64,000 nucleotides of DNA, taken from the NCBI GenBank assembly GCA_013375495.1, contig JABXKC010000001.1:385427-449426 (forward strand), in the 5' to 3' direction. Under the pieces are notes generated by a model. The model saw nothing but the letters and a program-made list of their open reading frames with translations. It did not search any database and was not told where the DNA came from. Of the stretch, positions 17,575 through 26,440 are shown in pieces (within the stretch, counting starts at the first letter, position 1; the number at the start of each line of letters is the position of its first letter). A program made the position numbers and the translations under genes. Source of the stretch: Promethearchaeota archaeon (lineage in GTDB: Archaea; Asgardarchaeota; Lokiarchaeia; Sigynarchaeales; SOKP01).

Positions 17575-18576
17575 TTACCTCCCTAATAATACGTCCCAAA
17601 GATCTTTAAGACGTTCTAAAGCAGGTCTTAAAAGGCCCATTTCAGCGAATCTGATTATCAGGATTAAAATTATAGAGAAGATAAATACCGGATCAAATAC
17701 ATCAATTAAGATAGCGTTAAGTCCGAAAAAAATAAAAGCCCCAAGCGCAGATCCGCCCAGTGTTGCTAACCCCCCAATAGTAGTCATAATTATCGCATAA
17801 AACGAATAAAGGGGTTGAAAAAGCATGGGCGTAGCACTTCTAAATCTCATAGCAAATAAACCACCAGCTATCCCGGCAAAAAAACCACTTATCATAAATG
17901 CAATAACTTTATATTTTGTTAGATTAATACCTGAAGCCTCTGCTCCAGTCTCATCGTCGCGAATAGATTTGAAAATAGTACCTAAATTTGATTTACTAAG
18001 ATATATCATTATTAAAATTGAAGCTACCATAATAAAAGTGTAAACATAGAATACTTCTACAGCTTCAGTAGATATAGGAGGGACTCTATCTATTCCTGGT
18101 GTGCCAAAAAAGATCCAATCAGTAGCAATTGCTAATCGTTCGTTCATAAATATAGCCATAATAAAAGTACTTAGTGCCATTGTTCCTAATGCTAAATACG
18201 GTCCTCTTAATCTTAAAGTAATTATTCCGATTAGAAAGGCAACTACTAAACTTACTAAACCACCTAAAATAAGCGAAATTTGCCATGGAACATTATGGAA
18301 ACGAAGTAGATATGCTGTAATATAACCACCCATCCCCAAGAAAATCGCGTGTCCAAAGCTTACTTGACCTGCAAAGCCTGCTAAGAAATTCCAGCTTGAA
18401 GCAAAAATAGCAAATATTGTTATTGTAACAAATATTCCTAAATAATAGGGATTTTGAGTTAGCAATGGTAAAGCTAAGAGTCCAATTAAGCAAAGCAAGG
18501 TTAATCCACCTTTAAATGTCCGTATCCAAGATATTATACGACGAGTGTAATATGTTGGCTCCTTTAATTTTGCCAT
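17575..18576 (-). CDS. livM: Branched-chain-amino-acid-type ABC transporter permease LivM
   Basis: A 333-residue polytopic protein with about nine hydrophobic segments. It carries the LivM hallmark LAGFAGQVSFGHAIFLGMGGY near the N-terminus and the coupling segment FKSIRDDETGAEASGINLTKYK. It forms the membrane channel with LivH. It is separated by about 45 bases from livG and 47 bases from livH, so one transcript is likely. Confidence 0.9.
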   Translation of the reverse strand: MAKLKEPTYYTRRIISWIRTFKGGLTLLCLIGLLALPLLTQNPYYLGIFVTITIFAIFASSWNFLAGFAGQVSFGHAIFLGMGGYITAYLLRFHNVPWQISLILGGLVSLVVAFLIGIITLRLRGPYLALGTMALSTFIMAIFMNERLAIATDWIFFGTPGIDRVPPISTEAVEVFYVYTFIMVASILIMIYLSKSNLGTIFKSIRDDETGAEASGINLTKYKVIAFMISGFFAGIAGGLFAMRFRSATPMLFQPLYSFYAIIMTTIGGLATLGGSALGAFIFFGLNAILIDVFDPVFIFSIILILIIRFAEMGLLRPALERLKDLWDVLLGR

Positions 18577-18623
18577 TTTTTATAAATACTCCTTTATTTA
18601 TTGATGGTATATTTTTTAATAAA

Positions 18624-19493
18624 TTAATCAATCTCTTTTTTTCCAAATATTCCTTGAGGTCTTACTATAAGCGTTACTACAATGATTATTCCCGGAATTA
18701 ACGGTGCAAAAGAGGGGTCTAACACATAATTACAGATAGAAGTCGCATATCCAAGAATGAATGATCCCGCTACACTCCCGGGTAGACTCCCCAAACCTCC
18801 AAGAATGACTACAGCAAATGATTCTGTTAAGATACCCCAACCTACATAGGGAGATATATATTCTCTTGGAATGTTTAGGGTTGCTGCAAATCCTGCGAGT
18901 GCTGCGGAGAGCATAACGACATACATAAGTATTCGATCAGCATTTATACCCATGAGCATAGCCGCTTCTCGATCTTGGGCAACAGCTCTAATCGATTTTC
19001 CAAGTTTTGTTTTACCGATAAATAAGCTAACTATAACTACAGTAATTACTGAAAGAATTATAATTAAGATATTCTGGGCACCAAATGTAACCCCAAAGAG
19101 AGTAATGCTGCCTTCTATTAATGGATCCATCAATAAGGGTGATCCTACTCCAAGTATTACTAAAATCAAAGCCTGAGCGAAGAAGCCAATAGCAAAAGTG
19201 ATCATTAATGCACCTATAGGAGATTTTAATAAAGGTTTAATACATAATAGATATGAAATGGCCCCCATAACTAATGCTGAAATCAATACAATAATTATAC
19301 CCCAAAAAAGACCAAGATTTGTATAAACTACAACCCAGTAAAAAATATAACCTGAAAGTAAATAAAATGCCCCATGAGCTAAGTTCATAATTCCACCTAC
19401 ACCATAAACTAAAGAAAGTCCAATCGCAAGCAGAGAAATAACTGCTCCATGCACGGTACCGAAAATTATTATCTGTGGTATCTGAAATATCAA
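18624..19493 (-). CDS. livH: Branched-chain-amino-acid-type ABC transporter permease LivH
   Basis: A 289-residue polytopic permease with YGVGGIMNLAHGAFYLLSGY near residue 30 and the coupling helix KSIRAVAQDREAAMLMGIN near 165, both typical of LivH. The VILGGLGSLPGSVAGSFILG segment near the end is also conserved. It lies downstream of the substrate-binding protein gene, from which a T-rich 200-base spacer separates it, so the binding protein may be made in larger amounts through partial termination. Confidence 0.9.
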   Translation of the reverse strand: MIFQIPQIIIFGTVHGAVISLLAIGLSLVYGVGGIMNLAHGAFYLLSGYIFYWVVVYTNLGLFWGIIIVLISALVMGAISYLLCIKPLLKSPIGALMITFAIGFFAQALILVILGVGSPLLMDPLIEGSITLFGVTFGAQNILIIILSVITVVIVSLFIGKTKLGKSIRAVAQDREAAMLMGINADRILMYVVMLSAALAGFAATLNIPREYISPYVGWGILTESFAVVILGGLGSLPGSVAGSFILGYATSICNYVLDPSFAPLIPGIIIVVTLIVRPQGIFGKKEID

Positions 19494-19645
19494 ACTAAAT
19501 CAATCTCTTTATAATACTTTTAAACTTTTTTTATTTATCAGTTTTATTATAGTTACTATCTAATACTATTTAAAAATAATCCCAAATTTCTCCCATAATG
19601 ATCTTTTACAGATTTAGTAATCAAAACTGAATTTTGACAAATTAG

Positions 19646-19657
19646 AAAAAAAAAAAA
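19646..19657 (-). terminator. T-run between the binding-protein gene and livH
   Basis: Read on the minus strand this is an uninterrupted run of twelve T, about 35 bases after the stop of the binding-protein gene. Oligo-T is the main archaeal termination signal. Partial readthrough would give more binding protein than permease, which is inferred, not shown. Confidence 0.45.
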
Positions 19658-19690
19658 TTATTTTTATTTGAAATTTTGTTTTTATTTATC

Positions 19691-21154
19691 TTAATTTATA
19701 CCCCATGGTGGCAATCGAATAGTATTTGAACCTGCAAGCACATCTGGATAAATTCCAAGAGACCAATTTGAAAAAGTAGGATAACCGGGTACGTCAATTC
19801 CCCATGTATAGTATGTGTCTTCTCCAGTGGGTATGCATTTTAACACTCCATCTTGCCACTGAGCAAATCTACCCGTACCATATGGCCAACCTTCTACGAC
19901 ATCGTGTCTTGTGGTTCCACCGGGTTCTAATCCTGTAGTGTAAGATAATCTTGGAGCCGATACCCCTCTTGGAGCAGATAAATATACAGTTTTGTTAAGC
20001 GTTTCTAGTTTTGCAATAATATCTAACTCGTCAAATGATTGAGTCTGATTAATTGCCCATACTAGCGTACCTACGGCATCATAAGTACCTCCTGCTGTAT
20101 ATATCGTAGGACCAATATTAAATCTCGCCAAATAATCATCGTAAAATTGAGCGGTATAGGGCGTTACGGGGCAATCAGGAGGAAGCGTAGTCATTAATAT
20201 TTCATACTCACACGCTCCGCCTGTAGTTGACGGATAGGTTGTCATCTGTCCTTCAACATCTATACCAAATACTACAGCTTGAGGTTGTGTTATTGCATAT
20301 TGTTTCATCATTTGAATTCCCGTATCGCCTGAGACTACAGGTATAGCAATTTGAGCTCCACTTGATTCAACTAAATCCCAATAGGTTTCAAAATCAGGAC
20401 TTGTAATATCGTAAGCTACTTCGTACACTACAGTGTAATTCACTAAAGCAGCAAACCCGTTAAACAGGTCAGACATGCCCGTTGTCCAATCTAATTGCTC
20501 TCGAAGTATAGCAACTTTATTCACTCTTTTTGACAAATTAGCTTCCATCACATTTATTAAATGACAAAAGCCCTTTACTATTTCAAAAGCAAGTTTAGAA
20601 CTTGAAATCGGTGTTTGTCTGAAGTAGTATTTATATCTTGGATAATCATTTTTTACATTAATACAGAATTCGTCAGTTGCAGAACCAGCACCAAAAAATA
20701 TTAAATCTTCGTCCATTGCTAGTTCAACCATCGCTCTTGTAACTTCCGTTCTAAATCCACCAAATAGATATCTTGCTTCATCTACATAGATTAAGTTTTC
20801 GGCCGCAGCTAATCCTTGAGAGATAGGTAATGATGGATCGTGTTCGTTTGTATCCCGAGCTTTCACTGCAACATAATAGCGAGTGCCATTAACATCAATA
20901 CCATCATCTTTAGTATTTATATCATATGCTGCCAACCAAGCTCCATTCCAACCTCCTGCACCTTGTATGCCCTTTAAGCCCCCAACGTACCCACACTTAA
21001 TCCATCTATCGGAAGGTATACCTGAAACACCTGGAGTCTCCCATCCTGCTTCTTGAGCTTGTGAAGTAAAAAACCAGATGCCCACTCCAATCCCTGCACC
21101 TGCGATTGCAACTACGAGAACTATTGCCAGAATCCTTTTTGTATTTTTTTCCAT
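19691..21154 (-). CDS. ABC transporter substrate-binding protein, type I periplasmic-binding fold (LivK-like)
   Basis: A protein of about 487 residues with a lysine-rich N-terminus, a single membrane anchor/signal helix (ILAIVLVVAIAGAGIGVGIW) and a large extracellular domain of the leucine/amide-binding type (KCGYVGGLKGIQGAGGWNGA, AAYDIN, a GGFRTEVTRA loop, FFGAGSATDEF). The ATG at 21154 is preceded by AAGTGAT. A GTG at 21166 would add four residues. It delivers the substrate to LivHMGF just downstream. Ligand unknown; the nearby acyl-CoA ligase hints at an organic acid. Confidence 0.85.
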   Translation of the reverse strand: MEKNTKRILAIVLVVAIAGAGIGVGIWFFTSQAQEAGWETPGVSGIPSDRWIKCGYVGGLKGIQGAGGWNGAWLAAYDINTKDDGIDVNGTRYYVAVKARDTNEHDPSLPISQGLAAAENLIYVDEARYLFGGFRTEVTRAMVELAMDEDLIFFGAGSATDEFCINVKNDYPRYKYYFRQTPISSSKLAFEIVKGFCHLINVMEANLSKRVNKVAILREQLDWTTGMSDLFNGFAALVNYTVVYEVAYDITSPDFETYWDLVESSGAQIAIPVVSGDTGIQMMKQYAITQPQAVVFGIDVEGQMTTYPSTTGGACEYEILMTTLPPDCPVTPYTAQFYDDYLARFNIGPTIYTAGGTYDAVGTLVWAINQTQSFDELDIIAKLETLNKTVYLSAPRGVSAPRLSYTTGLEPGGTTRHDVVEGWPYGTGRFAQWQDGVLKCIPTGEDTYYTWGIDVPGYPTFSNWSLGIYPDVLAGSNTIRLPPWGIN

Positions 21155-21362
21155 ATTTTTAATCACTTTATTTTCGTTAACATTTTGTTTTATTGTTAAA
21201 TTTAATTGTTAATTTAAATTTCTGATAAACATGTATTTAAACTTTGTCAATCAAAAGTCCAATTATCATCTCAAAATTAAAGAAATTAGAATGAAGTAAA
21301 AAAAATTATTAAACTAATATAACAAATTACTTTTCACAATCCAATATTAGTAGCATAAACAT

Positions 21363-21379
21363 AAGGGAAGCATTCCCTT
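21363..21379 (-). terminator. Short stem-loop downstream of the metal(loid) operon
   Basis: AAGGGAA, a three-base loop, then TTCCCTT: a perfect 7-bp hairpin about 45 bases after the last small reading frame of the leftward operon. There is no strong T-run beside it. It may mark the 3' end of the transcript; this is the only structure seen between about 21170 and 21420. Confidence 0.3.
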
Positions 21380-21424
21380 TGTCAACCTTTCACTATGATT
21401 TTTTGAAAGATATCATTCTCGCCT

Positions 21425-21532
21425 TTATTTTCTTATCTTTTGCTTGAAGTAATGAGCAAAAGTTTCGTGTTCTTTTCCATATTTTTTCATGATTACTCGC
21501 TTAAAAGTACCAAAATCAAGTCGTTCTCTCAT
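21425..21532 (-). CDS. Possible 35-residue basic protein at the end of the hgc/ars operon
   Basis: An ATG-started frame of 35 residues beginning MRERLDFGTFKRV and ending KQKIRK, strongly basic, starting 12 bases after the stop of the beta-grasp-like gene. Spacing favours translation as the last cistron, but there is no recognisable domain and the length makes chance possible. Confidence 0.3.
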   Translation of the reverse strand: MRERLDFGTFKRVIMKKYGKEHETFAHYFKQKIRK

Positions 21533-21544
21533 ATTATCAGCTCA

Positions 21545-21883
21545 TCAGTCAGCGTGAACAATTAAAGTTATATCGCTATCAGGATAGAGATTAAAATTAA
21601 TATCATCTTGAAGCGGTATAAATTCTTTGTTAGGTCCATAAGCATTGGAGGCACAATCTTCGTATATTATATTATTCTGAGGATCCCAGATTAGTTGTAG
21701 ATAACTTTGAATTAAACCTTTATACATAGGAAATAATGATTTTTCTGGATTATCAGATAATTCTTTATCTATAGAGCCCAATGCTTCTATAATCGTTCCG
21801 TCGTCCTTTATTGATACCTCATAATCAATTCCGTTCGTTAATTCTTTTTCGGGTCCAAAAATTGTTAATTTAATTTTTTTAAT
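21545..21883 (-). CDS. Beta-grasp (MoaD/ThiS)-like small protein, probable non-canonical start
   Basis: The frame is open for 113 codons after an upstream stop. It begins at about KKIKLTIFGPEKEL, a typical first beta-hairpin of a MoaD/ThiS/Urm1-like fold, and ends in the strand SDITLIVHAD. No ATG/GTG/TTG occurs at the natural N-terminus: an ATT at 21883, about six bases after GGGTGAT, is the likely start. The first TTG (21781) would cut off the whole first hairpin. It lacks the C-terminal GG needed for sulfur-carrier chemistry. It is 46 bases downstream of the thioredoxin-like gene, so it probably belongs to the same operon. Function unknown. Confidence 0.55.
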   Translation of the reverse strand: MKKIKLTIFGPEKELTNGIDYEVSIKDDGTIIEALGSIDKELSDNPEKSLFPMYKGLIQSYLQLIWDPQNNIIYEDCASNAYGPNKEFIPLQDDINFNLYPDSDITLIVHAD

Positions 21884-21929
21884 TAGTTATCACCCTTTTT
21901 AATAATGAGAAAAAATTAAATTTTGAAGT

Positions 21930-22358
21930 TTAAAATAAACCCTTTTCTTTTAGAAGTTCGGGTAATTCCTTTTTTAATGCAAATGATGTAATAAATTTCT
22001 TTTTGCCGTCTACTATTACACAATTTCCCGTTAAGTTAAGCTTGCGAGCTTCCTCAGAATCTAAGTTTTTTGTTTCAAACTTAATATGTTTCATATAGGG
22101 AGCAAGTGCGGTAAATACGAGGTTCATAAATTGAGACCATACACATTCACATGCATTTAAAGGAACAAAAACATCTACGTAAAGTTTATTTTCATCTCTC
22201 AATTCTATTTCTGAAGTTTCTTTATCAAGAGTTTCAGAGTTTTCCGGAGAAACTGAATCCCCACAACAAGAAGCTGATGAATCACAGCATGCATTGTCTA
22301 TATTGATTGGTATATTTTGATTCTCTCTAACAGGTATTTTCATATCTTCCTTTTCCAT
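21930..22358 (-). CDS. Cysteine-rich thioredoxin-like protein of the hgc/ars operon
   Basis: A 142-residue protein. The N-terminal 50 residues are flexible and hold two vicinal cysteine pairs (C24-C25, C31-C32). The C-terminal 80 residues look like a thioredoxin fold, with VDVFVPLNACEC placing two cysteines (C70, C72) at the active-site position as CxC, and LTGNCVIVDGKKKF as the cis-proline-side strand region. The cysteine pairs suit binding of As(III) or Hg(II), so a metal(loid) chaperone or reductase role beside ACR3 and HgcA/HgcB-like proteins is a plausible inference. Confidence 0.6.
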   Translation of the reverse strand: MEKEDMKIPVRENQNIPINIDNACCDSSASCCGDSVSPENSETLDKETSEIELRDENKLYVDVFVPLNACECVWSQFMNLVFTALAPYMKHIKFETKNLDSEEARKLNLTGNCVIVDGKKKFITSFALKKELPELLKEKGLF

Positions 22359-22415
22359 AATTTAAACCTTTTTCTTAGTAGTTTTTACTTAATCTTAAAT
22401 AATTTATCAATTGAA

Positions 22416-22775
22416 TTAACCACAACAACTTGTGTTTGATTCGGTGCCCTCAGGGCCGCAAGCACAACTATTAATATCTTTGTTCCCTGATTTGGTATTT
22501 TTAGCATTTGCTCTCGCGTTCCAAAGGCAACCACATCCCTTCTTTTCATTCATGATGATCGCATTTACAGGACAATTCCGTTTGCAAGCACTGCACTCGG
22601 TACAAAGCTCAGGATTTTTAATGTCATACTTTCCAGTTTCGAGAGGTTGAGGAAGTCCAAATGGGCACACTTCTCCACATAATCCGCAACCATTGCATAG
22701 GTTTTCGTTTATGAATATCTTAAAATCCTTTATAGATAATTTATCCAAACTAACTTTAAATTCCGATTGTGTCAT
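22416..22775 (-). CDS. hgcB: HgcB-like 2[4Fe-4S] ferredoxin with C-terminal vicinal cysteines
   Basis: A 119-residue protein with two CxxCxxCxxxC clusters (C27-C30-C33-C37 and C58-C61-C64-C68), an extra CGC at 81-83, CAC at 104-106 and a terminal CCG. Two ferredoxin clusters plus a C-terminal cysteine pair is the layout of HgcB, which reduces the HgcA corrinoid and is thought to bind and hand over Hg(II). It lies 53 bases downstream of the HgcA-like gene, the normal hgcAB order. The tail here is longer and richer in cysteine than usual. Substrate specificity (Hg, As or other) is unknown. Confidence 0.75.
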   Translation of the reverse strand: MTQSEFKVSLDKLSIKDFKIFINENLCNGCGLCGEVCPFGLPQPLETGKYDIKNPELCTECSACKRNCPVNAIIMNEKKGCGCLWNARANAKNTKSGNKDINSCACGPEGTESNTSCCG

Positions 22776-22828
22776 TATACATACCTCTAATATATCAATT
22801 TTCTTTTATTTTTTTGTATTATTAATTA

Positions 22829-24505
22829 TTACAGTAAAATGATTCCAACTGTTATTGAAATCAAACTAATTGTTAACAAAATTTTGTTTATGAGACTAAA
22901 AATTGGATATTCCTCCTGAATTTCACTAGGGCTCGTAGCCATCGTGTAGCCACTTAATGACATTGTTGAGAAAAATGAAATCCAAAAGAAAAATGCGACG
23001 CAGCAAAGCATATAGACCAATGATTTATGAAGGAAATACGTTAAAGCTCCGAGAGCAATAGAGTTTAATGATCCAAAGAAAATCCCTTTATATATAAATC
23101 TCCGAGTAAATTTAGATATAGGAAATAAAAATGTTATTAAAAAATTCGAGATTATTATCCAAAGTAAGATTTCGCCAGTCCACCATAATTTATCGAACAC
23201 CCCAATCAGATTTAGTATAAAGGATATTAAGAACAAAGCCACTAAAGGCAATAGGAATATTTTCCTCAGTAGGAAGGTCGTGTGAGTAATAAATCCACGG
23301 AAACGATGTTTTAACGTAAATCTAGCAAGCTTCATACTATCTGGTTTTCGAGTAGGTCTATTTTTAATAAATTCAGGTAAGTCTTTAGACCAGACGGGTC
23401 CAAACACCGCTCGAAAGGGGAAATCATTAGATTTTTTTGGTAATTCTGGAGTAGCTACACCTCCCGCAGAAAGTTGAGGAAGAATTAATGTTTTTCTTTC
23501 AGTTATTTCATTTAATCCAGTAGCTTCAACTGCTTCTATTAATTGATTATTCCCAAAGTCGTTTCCTCTTGCAGCACACCACACATTTATCCCATTGGAA
23601 TCAACGCATAACACCCAGGCGTCAAGACCTTTTAGATCTCTCATTACTTTAATAAAAGTAAATTCATAGTTTGCGGTAACAATTATAGGAGAGGTTTTGT
23701 CAGGATTCCCCGATTTGTAAAGCCCAGGATCAATCGGAACAAGATCAACTTGTCCGGTATAAATGCAACGATAGATTCTTAACTGTGATTTGATACCCTT
23801 AAATTTTTTTGGTTCGGGTCGATAATATCCCGGTTCGTTTGTTTCTTTATCATCAACCTTGACTAATTCGAGGGCTTGAATAGTTCCATGTTTCCAATCC
23901 TTATTTGTATTTATTTTAAATCCAATTGGTCTGATATATCTGAAGAACCATTTCAAGAGAAAAGTGCTTCGTAATTTAAGTCGCTTAAGCTTTTTTTTAT
24001 ATCTCCATCGTTTTATTTTAAAGATGAGTTTCCAAAAACCATTTGGAACAAATTCTGCTGCGATTAATAAGCTACCATGTGGTTTTAATACTTTCCAAGC
24101 ATTTCTAAGAAAAATTTGTTGTTCAAAAGGTCGAAGTTCTGATAACATAAAAGTACTGACTACCAAATCTTGTGAATTAGCTTCTACTGGCAGGTTGGAA
24201 AACGATCCAGTTTGATATAAAAGCGAACCTTCATTTAAATCAGAAGGGTAGTTCTGCATGGCGTAGTTGATCATTTGAAAATTAATATCTATCGCTGTAA
24301 CATCGTTTCCTTTTAACGCCATTTGAGAGGCGAGATTACCAGTTCCGCATCCAACTTCTAGGATAGATTTAGACGCACCAACTCTATCAAGTATCCATTC
24401 TCTAACTTCTAGGTTTACACCCTTTGTAAGTGCTGTGAATTTAGAGTCATAACTATCGGGCTCCTCCTCCAGTTTACGCATATATACTACTGCCGTTACT
24501 ATCAA
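22829..24505 (-). CDS. hgcA: Methyltransferase-HgcA-like corrinoid fusion membrane protein
   Basis: 558 residues in three parts. Residues about 20-215 are a class I SAM methyltransferase (ILEVGCGTGNLA at 49-60). Residues about 270-375 are a corrinoid domain like that of HgcA/CFeSP, with GLDAWVLCVDSNGINVWC; C310 sits where HgcA has the cap-helix cysteine that ligates cobalt, followed by ILPQLSAGGVATPEL and VFGPVWSKDLPEF. Residues 415-558 are five membrane helices with the HgcA-like loop SLSGYTMATSPSEIQEE. HgcA transfers a methyl group to Hg(II). Here the fused methyltransferase could supply the methyl group or modify another metal(loid). The cap motif reads NVWCAARG instead of the usual N(V/I)WCA(A/G)GK. 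Start is TTG at 24505 with AAAAGG just upstream, or ATG at 24481. Confidence 0.82.
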   Translation of the reverse strand: MIVTAVVYMRKLEEEPDSYDSKFTALTKGVNLEVREWILDRVGASKSILEVGCGTGNLASQMALKGNDVTAIDINFQMINYAMQNYPSDLNEGSLLYQTGSFSNLPVEANSQDLVVSTFMLSELRPFEQQIFLRNAWKVLKPHGSLLIAAEFVPNGFWKLIFKIKRWRYKKKLKRLKLRSTFLLKWFFRYIRPIGFKINTNKDWKHGTIQALELVKVDDKETNEPGYYRPEPKKFKGIKSQLRIYRCIYTGQVDLVPIDPGLYKSGNPDKTSPIIVTANYEFTFIKVMRDLKGLDAWVLCVDSNGINVWCAARGNDFGNNQLIEAVEATGLNEITERKTLILPQLSAGGVATPELPKKSNDFPFRAVFGPVWSKDLPEFIKNRPTRKPDSMKLARFTLKHRFRGFITHTTFLLRKIFLLPLVALFLISFILNLIGVFDKLWWTGEILLWIIISNFLITFLFPISKFTRRFIYKGIFFGSLNSIALGALTYFLHKSLVYMLCCVAFFFWISFFSTMSLSGYTMATSPSEIQEEYPIFSLINKILLTISLISITVGIILL

Positions 24506-24522
24506 CCTTTTCTAAGGTAAAT

Positions 24523-25650
24523 TTACTTTGAATTTGATTCAGATTTCCAGAAACCTCGTTTTTCTAGGAATTTTCCAAGATATACGATTGCAAGCATAAC
24601 AGGTACTTCCCAAAATAAGCCCATTGTAGTTCCCAGAGCTGCTACGGAACCAACTCCATACATAGCGACAGCTGTTGCTATGGCAATTTCAAAGTGACTT
24701 GAGGAACCGATAATTACAGTGATAACCGCCTCTTTATACTTCATTTTGAAGATTTTAGTAATAAAAACATTGTAAGCAACCACTATAACAAAACCTACTA
24801 AAAGTGGAATTGAGACTAGTAGCAACAAATCAGGATAATGTAGAAGAGCATCACCGTTTAGGGAAAATAAAACAACTAAAGTCGTCAACAAAGCAACAAT
24901 TGAAATCATCCCTACAAATGGTTTGAAGCTATCATCAAACCACGATAATCCTTTCGAAGTGATGATTAACCTCTTGCTTACTATCCCTAGTAATAAAGGA
25001 ATACCAATGAAGAATATTAAAGAGATTAACAATAACCACGGATCAACCGTAATCCCGGGCGTGAGAATATTTTGAATACCAGTTAATAAAGAAACCATTC
25101 CTACGTACAAAAAGATTATTGTTATCGTATTTAAGCTTGTATTTACTACATTTTGTTCTTGATTACCCTTCGCCATCCACCCCCAAACTAAAACCATAGC
25201 CGTACAAGGGGAACTCGAGAGTAAAATTATCGCAACTTTTAATTGTTGTATATCTGCATCTGTACCAGGTAGAAATATATTAATCATCGCCAAACCCACA
25301 AAAGGAGCGACGAGCCAATTAGAAACCAAAGTTAAGATTATTGGTTTTGGATTTCTACGTAACTTCTTTAATTCTGATGCTTGTAAATTCAACATCGCGG
25401 GGTACATCATTAAAAATAAACATACCCCAATTGGTATAGAAATACCTCCAACTTGTAAAGAATTTATCGTTTCGCCTATCTCTGGTACAAACTGGGAGAG
25501 AATTAAACCAATGATGATACAAAGTACCACCCATACAGGAAGAAGCTTTTCGAAGTAGTTAATCTTTCTTGATTCCTGTCTTGCTTCTTCTGATTCATTC
25601 AAACTGTCTATTGTCTTACTTTCAATATCTTCTTCAACCATATTTATCAA
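24523..25650 (-). CDS. acr3: Arsenite efflux permease of the ACR3 family
   Basis: A 375-residue protein with about ten membrane helices. The ACR3 signature SSSPCTAMVLVWGWMAKG around residues 145-162 contains the essential cysteine, and SSSHFEIAIATAVAMYG near 312 is the second conserved segment. It exports As(OH)3 (some members take Sb(III)) using the proton gradient. It overlaps the DUF166 gene by four bases and is 17 bases upstream of the HgcA-like fusion, so efflux and corrinoid methyl chemistry are made from one message. A divergent ArsR is the likely regulator. Confidence 0.9.
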   Translation of the reverse strand: MINMVEEDIESKTIDSLNESEEARQESRKINYFEKLLPVWVVLCIIIGLILSQFVPEIGETINSLQVGGISIPIGVCLFLMMYPAMLNLQASELKKLRRNPKPIILTLVSNWLVAPFVGLAMINIFLPGTDADIQQLKVAIILLSSSPCTAMVLVWGWMAKGNQEQNVVNTSLNTITIIFLYVGMVSLLTGIQNILTPGITVDPWLLLISLIFFIGIPLLLGIVSKRLIITSKGLSWFDDSFKPFVGMISIVALLTTLVVLFSLNGDALLHYPDLLLLVSIPLLVGFVIVVAYNVFITKIFKMKYKEAVITVIIGSSSHFEIAIATAVAMYGVGSVAALGTTMGLFWEVPVMLAIVYLGKFLEKRGFWKSESNSK

Positions 25651-26372
25651 TTAAGTTTTGAATTTTCTTTTCTAATTTTATATTCATTTTTAATTTTATT
25701 AATAAATTGTTTGAGATTATCATCAAAGTTGAGGTATCTCTCGCTTGGAATGCCATCAAAAAGAGATACTAGATGAATGATTCCTGCGACTTCTTTATCG
25801 CATGTTTTTCCAAACCTCGGGGCTCTACATTCGTGGCAAACGCTTAAGGCAAAACTTTGAAGGTTTTCTTCATTAAATTGTTTGTGAATTAAAAATCTAG
25901 CCCCCGCTTCAGAAGAGCCACATAAAGAAGACCTTTTTACTTCAATTTCTTCGACAAAACCACTTTGATTAATGATAGTATTGTATATAGGATTGCCATA
26001 AAAACGAGTGAATAGATCTATCTCATCGATCCCAGTATTATTTTCTAAAGAACACATTGTGGGAGCATGTATTACATGGGAATTCAATTTCTTAGTTTGC
26101 TCGTAAAGACCATAACCCGGTAAAACACCAAGAATTAATGGTTTTTGTAGTTCTGCTAATTGAGTTATTATATCTGGATGACGAAGATAAGAAATATACA
26201 AATCACAATCTGGGATACTCATCTCTACATCGTCGTCTAATATAATATTAAGCGGTATATCAGGAACCTTTATCCAAAAAGCCTTAAATCTTTTTTTGAT
26301 ATTCTCAAAAGCTCTTTCACCATACTTTCCATCTGAAATTACCCCAACCCTTAGATTATAGGATTCATCCAT
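25647..26372 (-). CDS. DUF166 family protein
   Basis: A 241-residue protein with the archaeal DUF166 pattern: VISDGKYGERAFENI at the start, DLYISYLRHPDI, CHECRAPRFGKTCD and conserved cysteines in SSLCGSS. The family has been guessed to be related to thymidylate or nucleotide enzymes but has no proven activity. It is the first gene of the leftward operon, 170 bases from the divergent arsR, and overlaps acr3 by four bases. The shared transcript suggests a metal(loid)- or methyl-related role, which is inference. Confidence 0.75.
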   Translation of the reverse strand: MDESYNLRVGVISDGKYGERAFENIKKRFKAFWIKVPDIPLNIILDDDVEMSIPDCDLYISYLRHPDIITQLAELQKPLILGVLPGYGLYEQTKKLNSHVIHAPTMCSLENNTGIDEIDLFTRFYGNPIYNTIINQSGFVEEIEVKRSSLCGSSEAGARFLIHKQFNEENLQSFALSVCHECRAPRFGKTCDKEVAGIIHLVSLFDGIPSERYLNFDDNLKQFINKIKNEYKIRKENSKLN

Positions 26373-26440
26373 AATTTCTCAAGTAATCATGTTATTTATG
26401 ATGGAAGGTTGAGATACAATATTATACTTCAAATTTAAGG

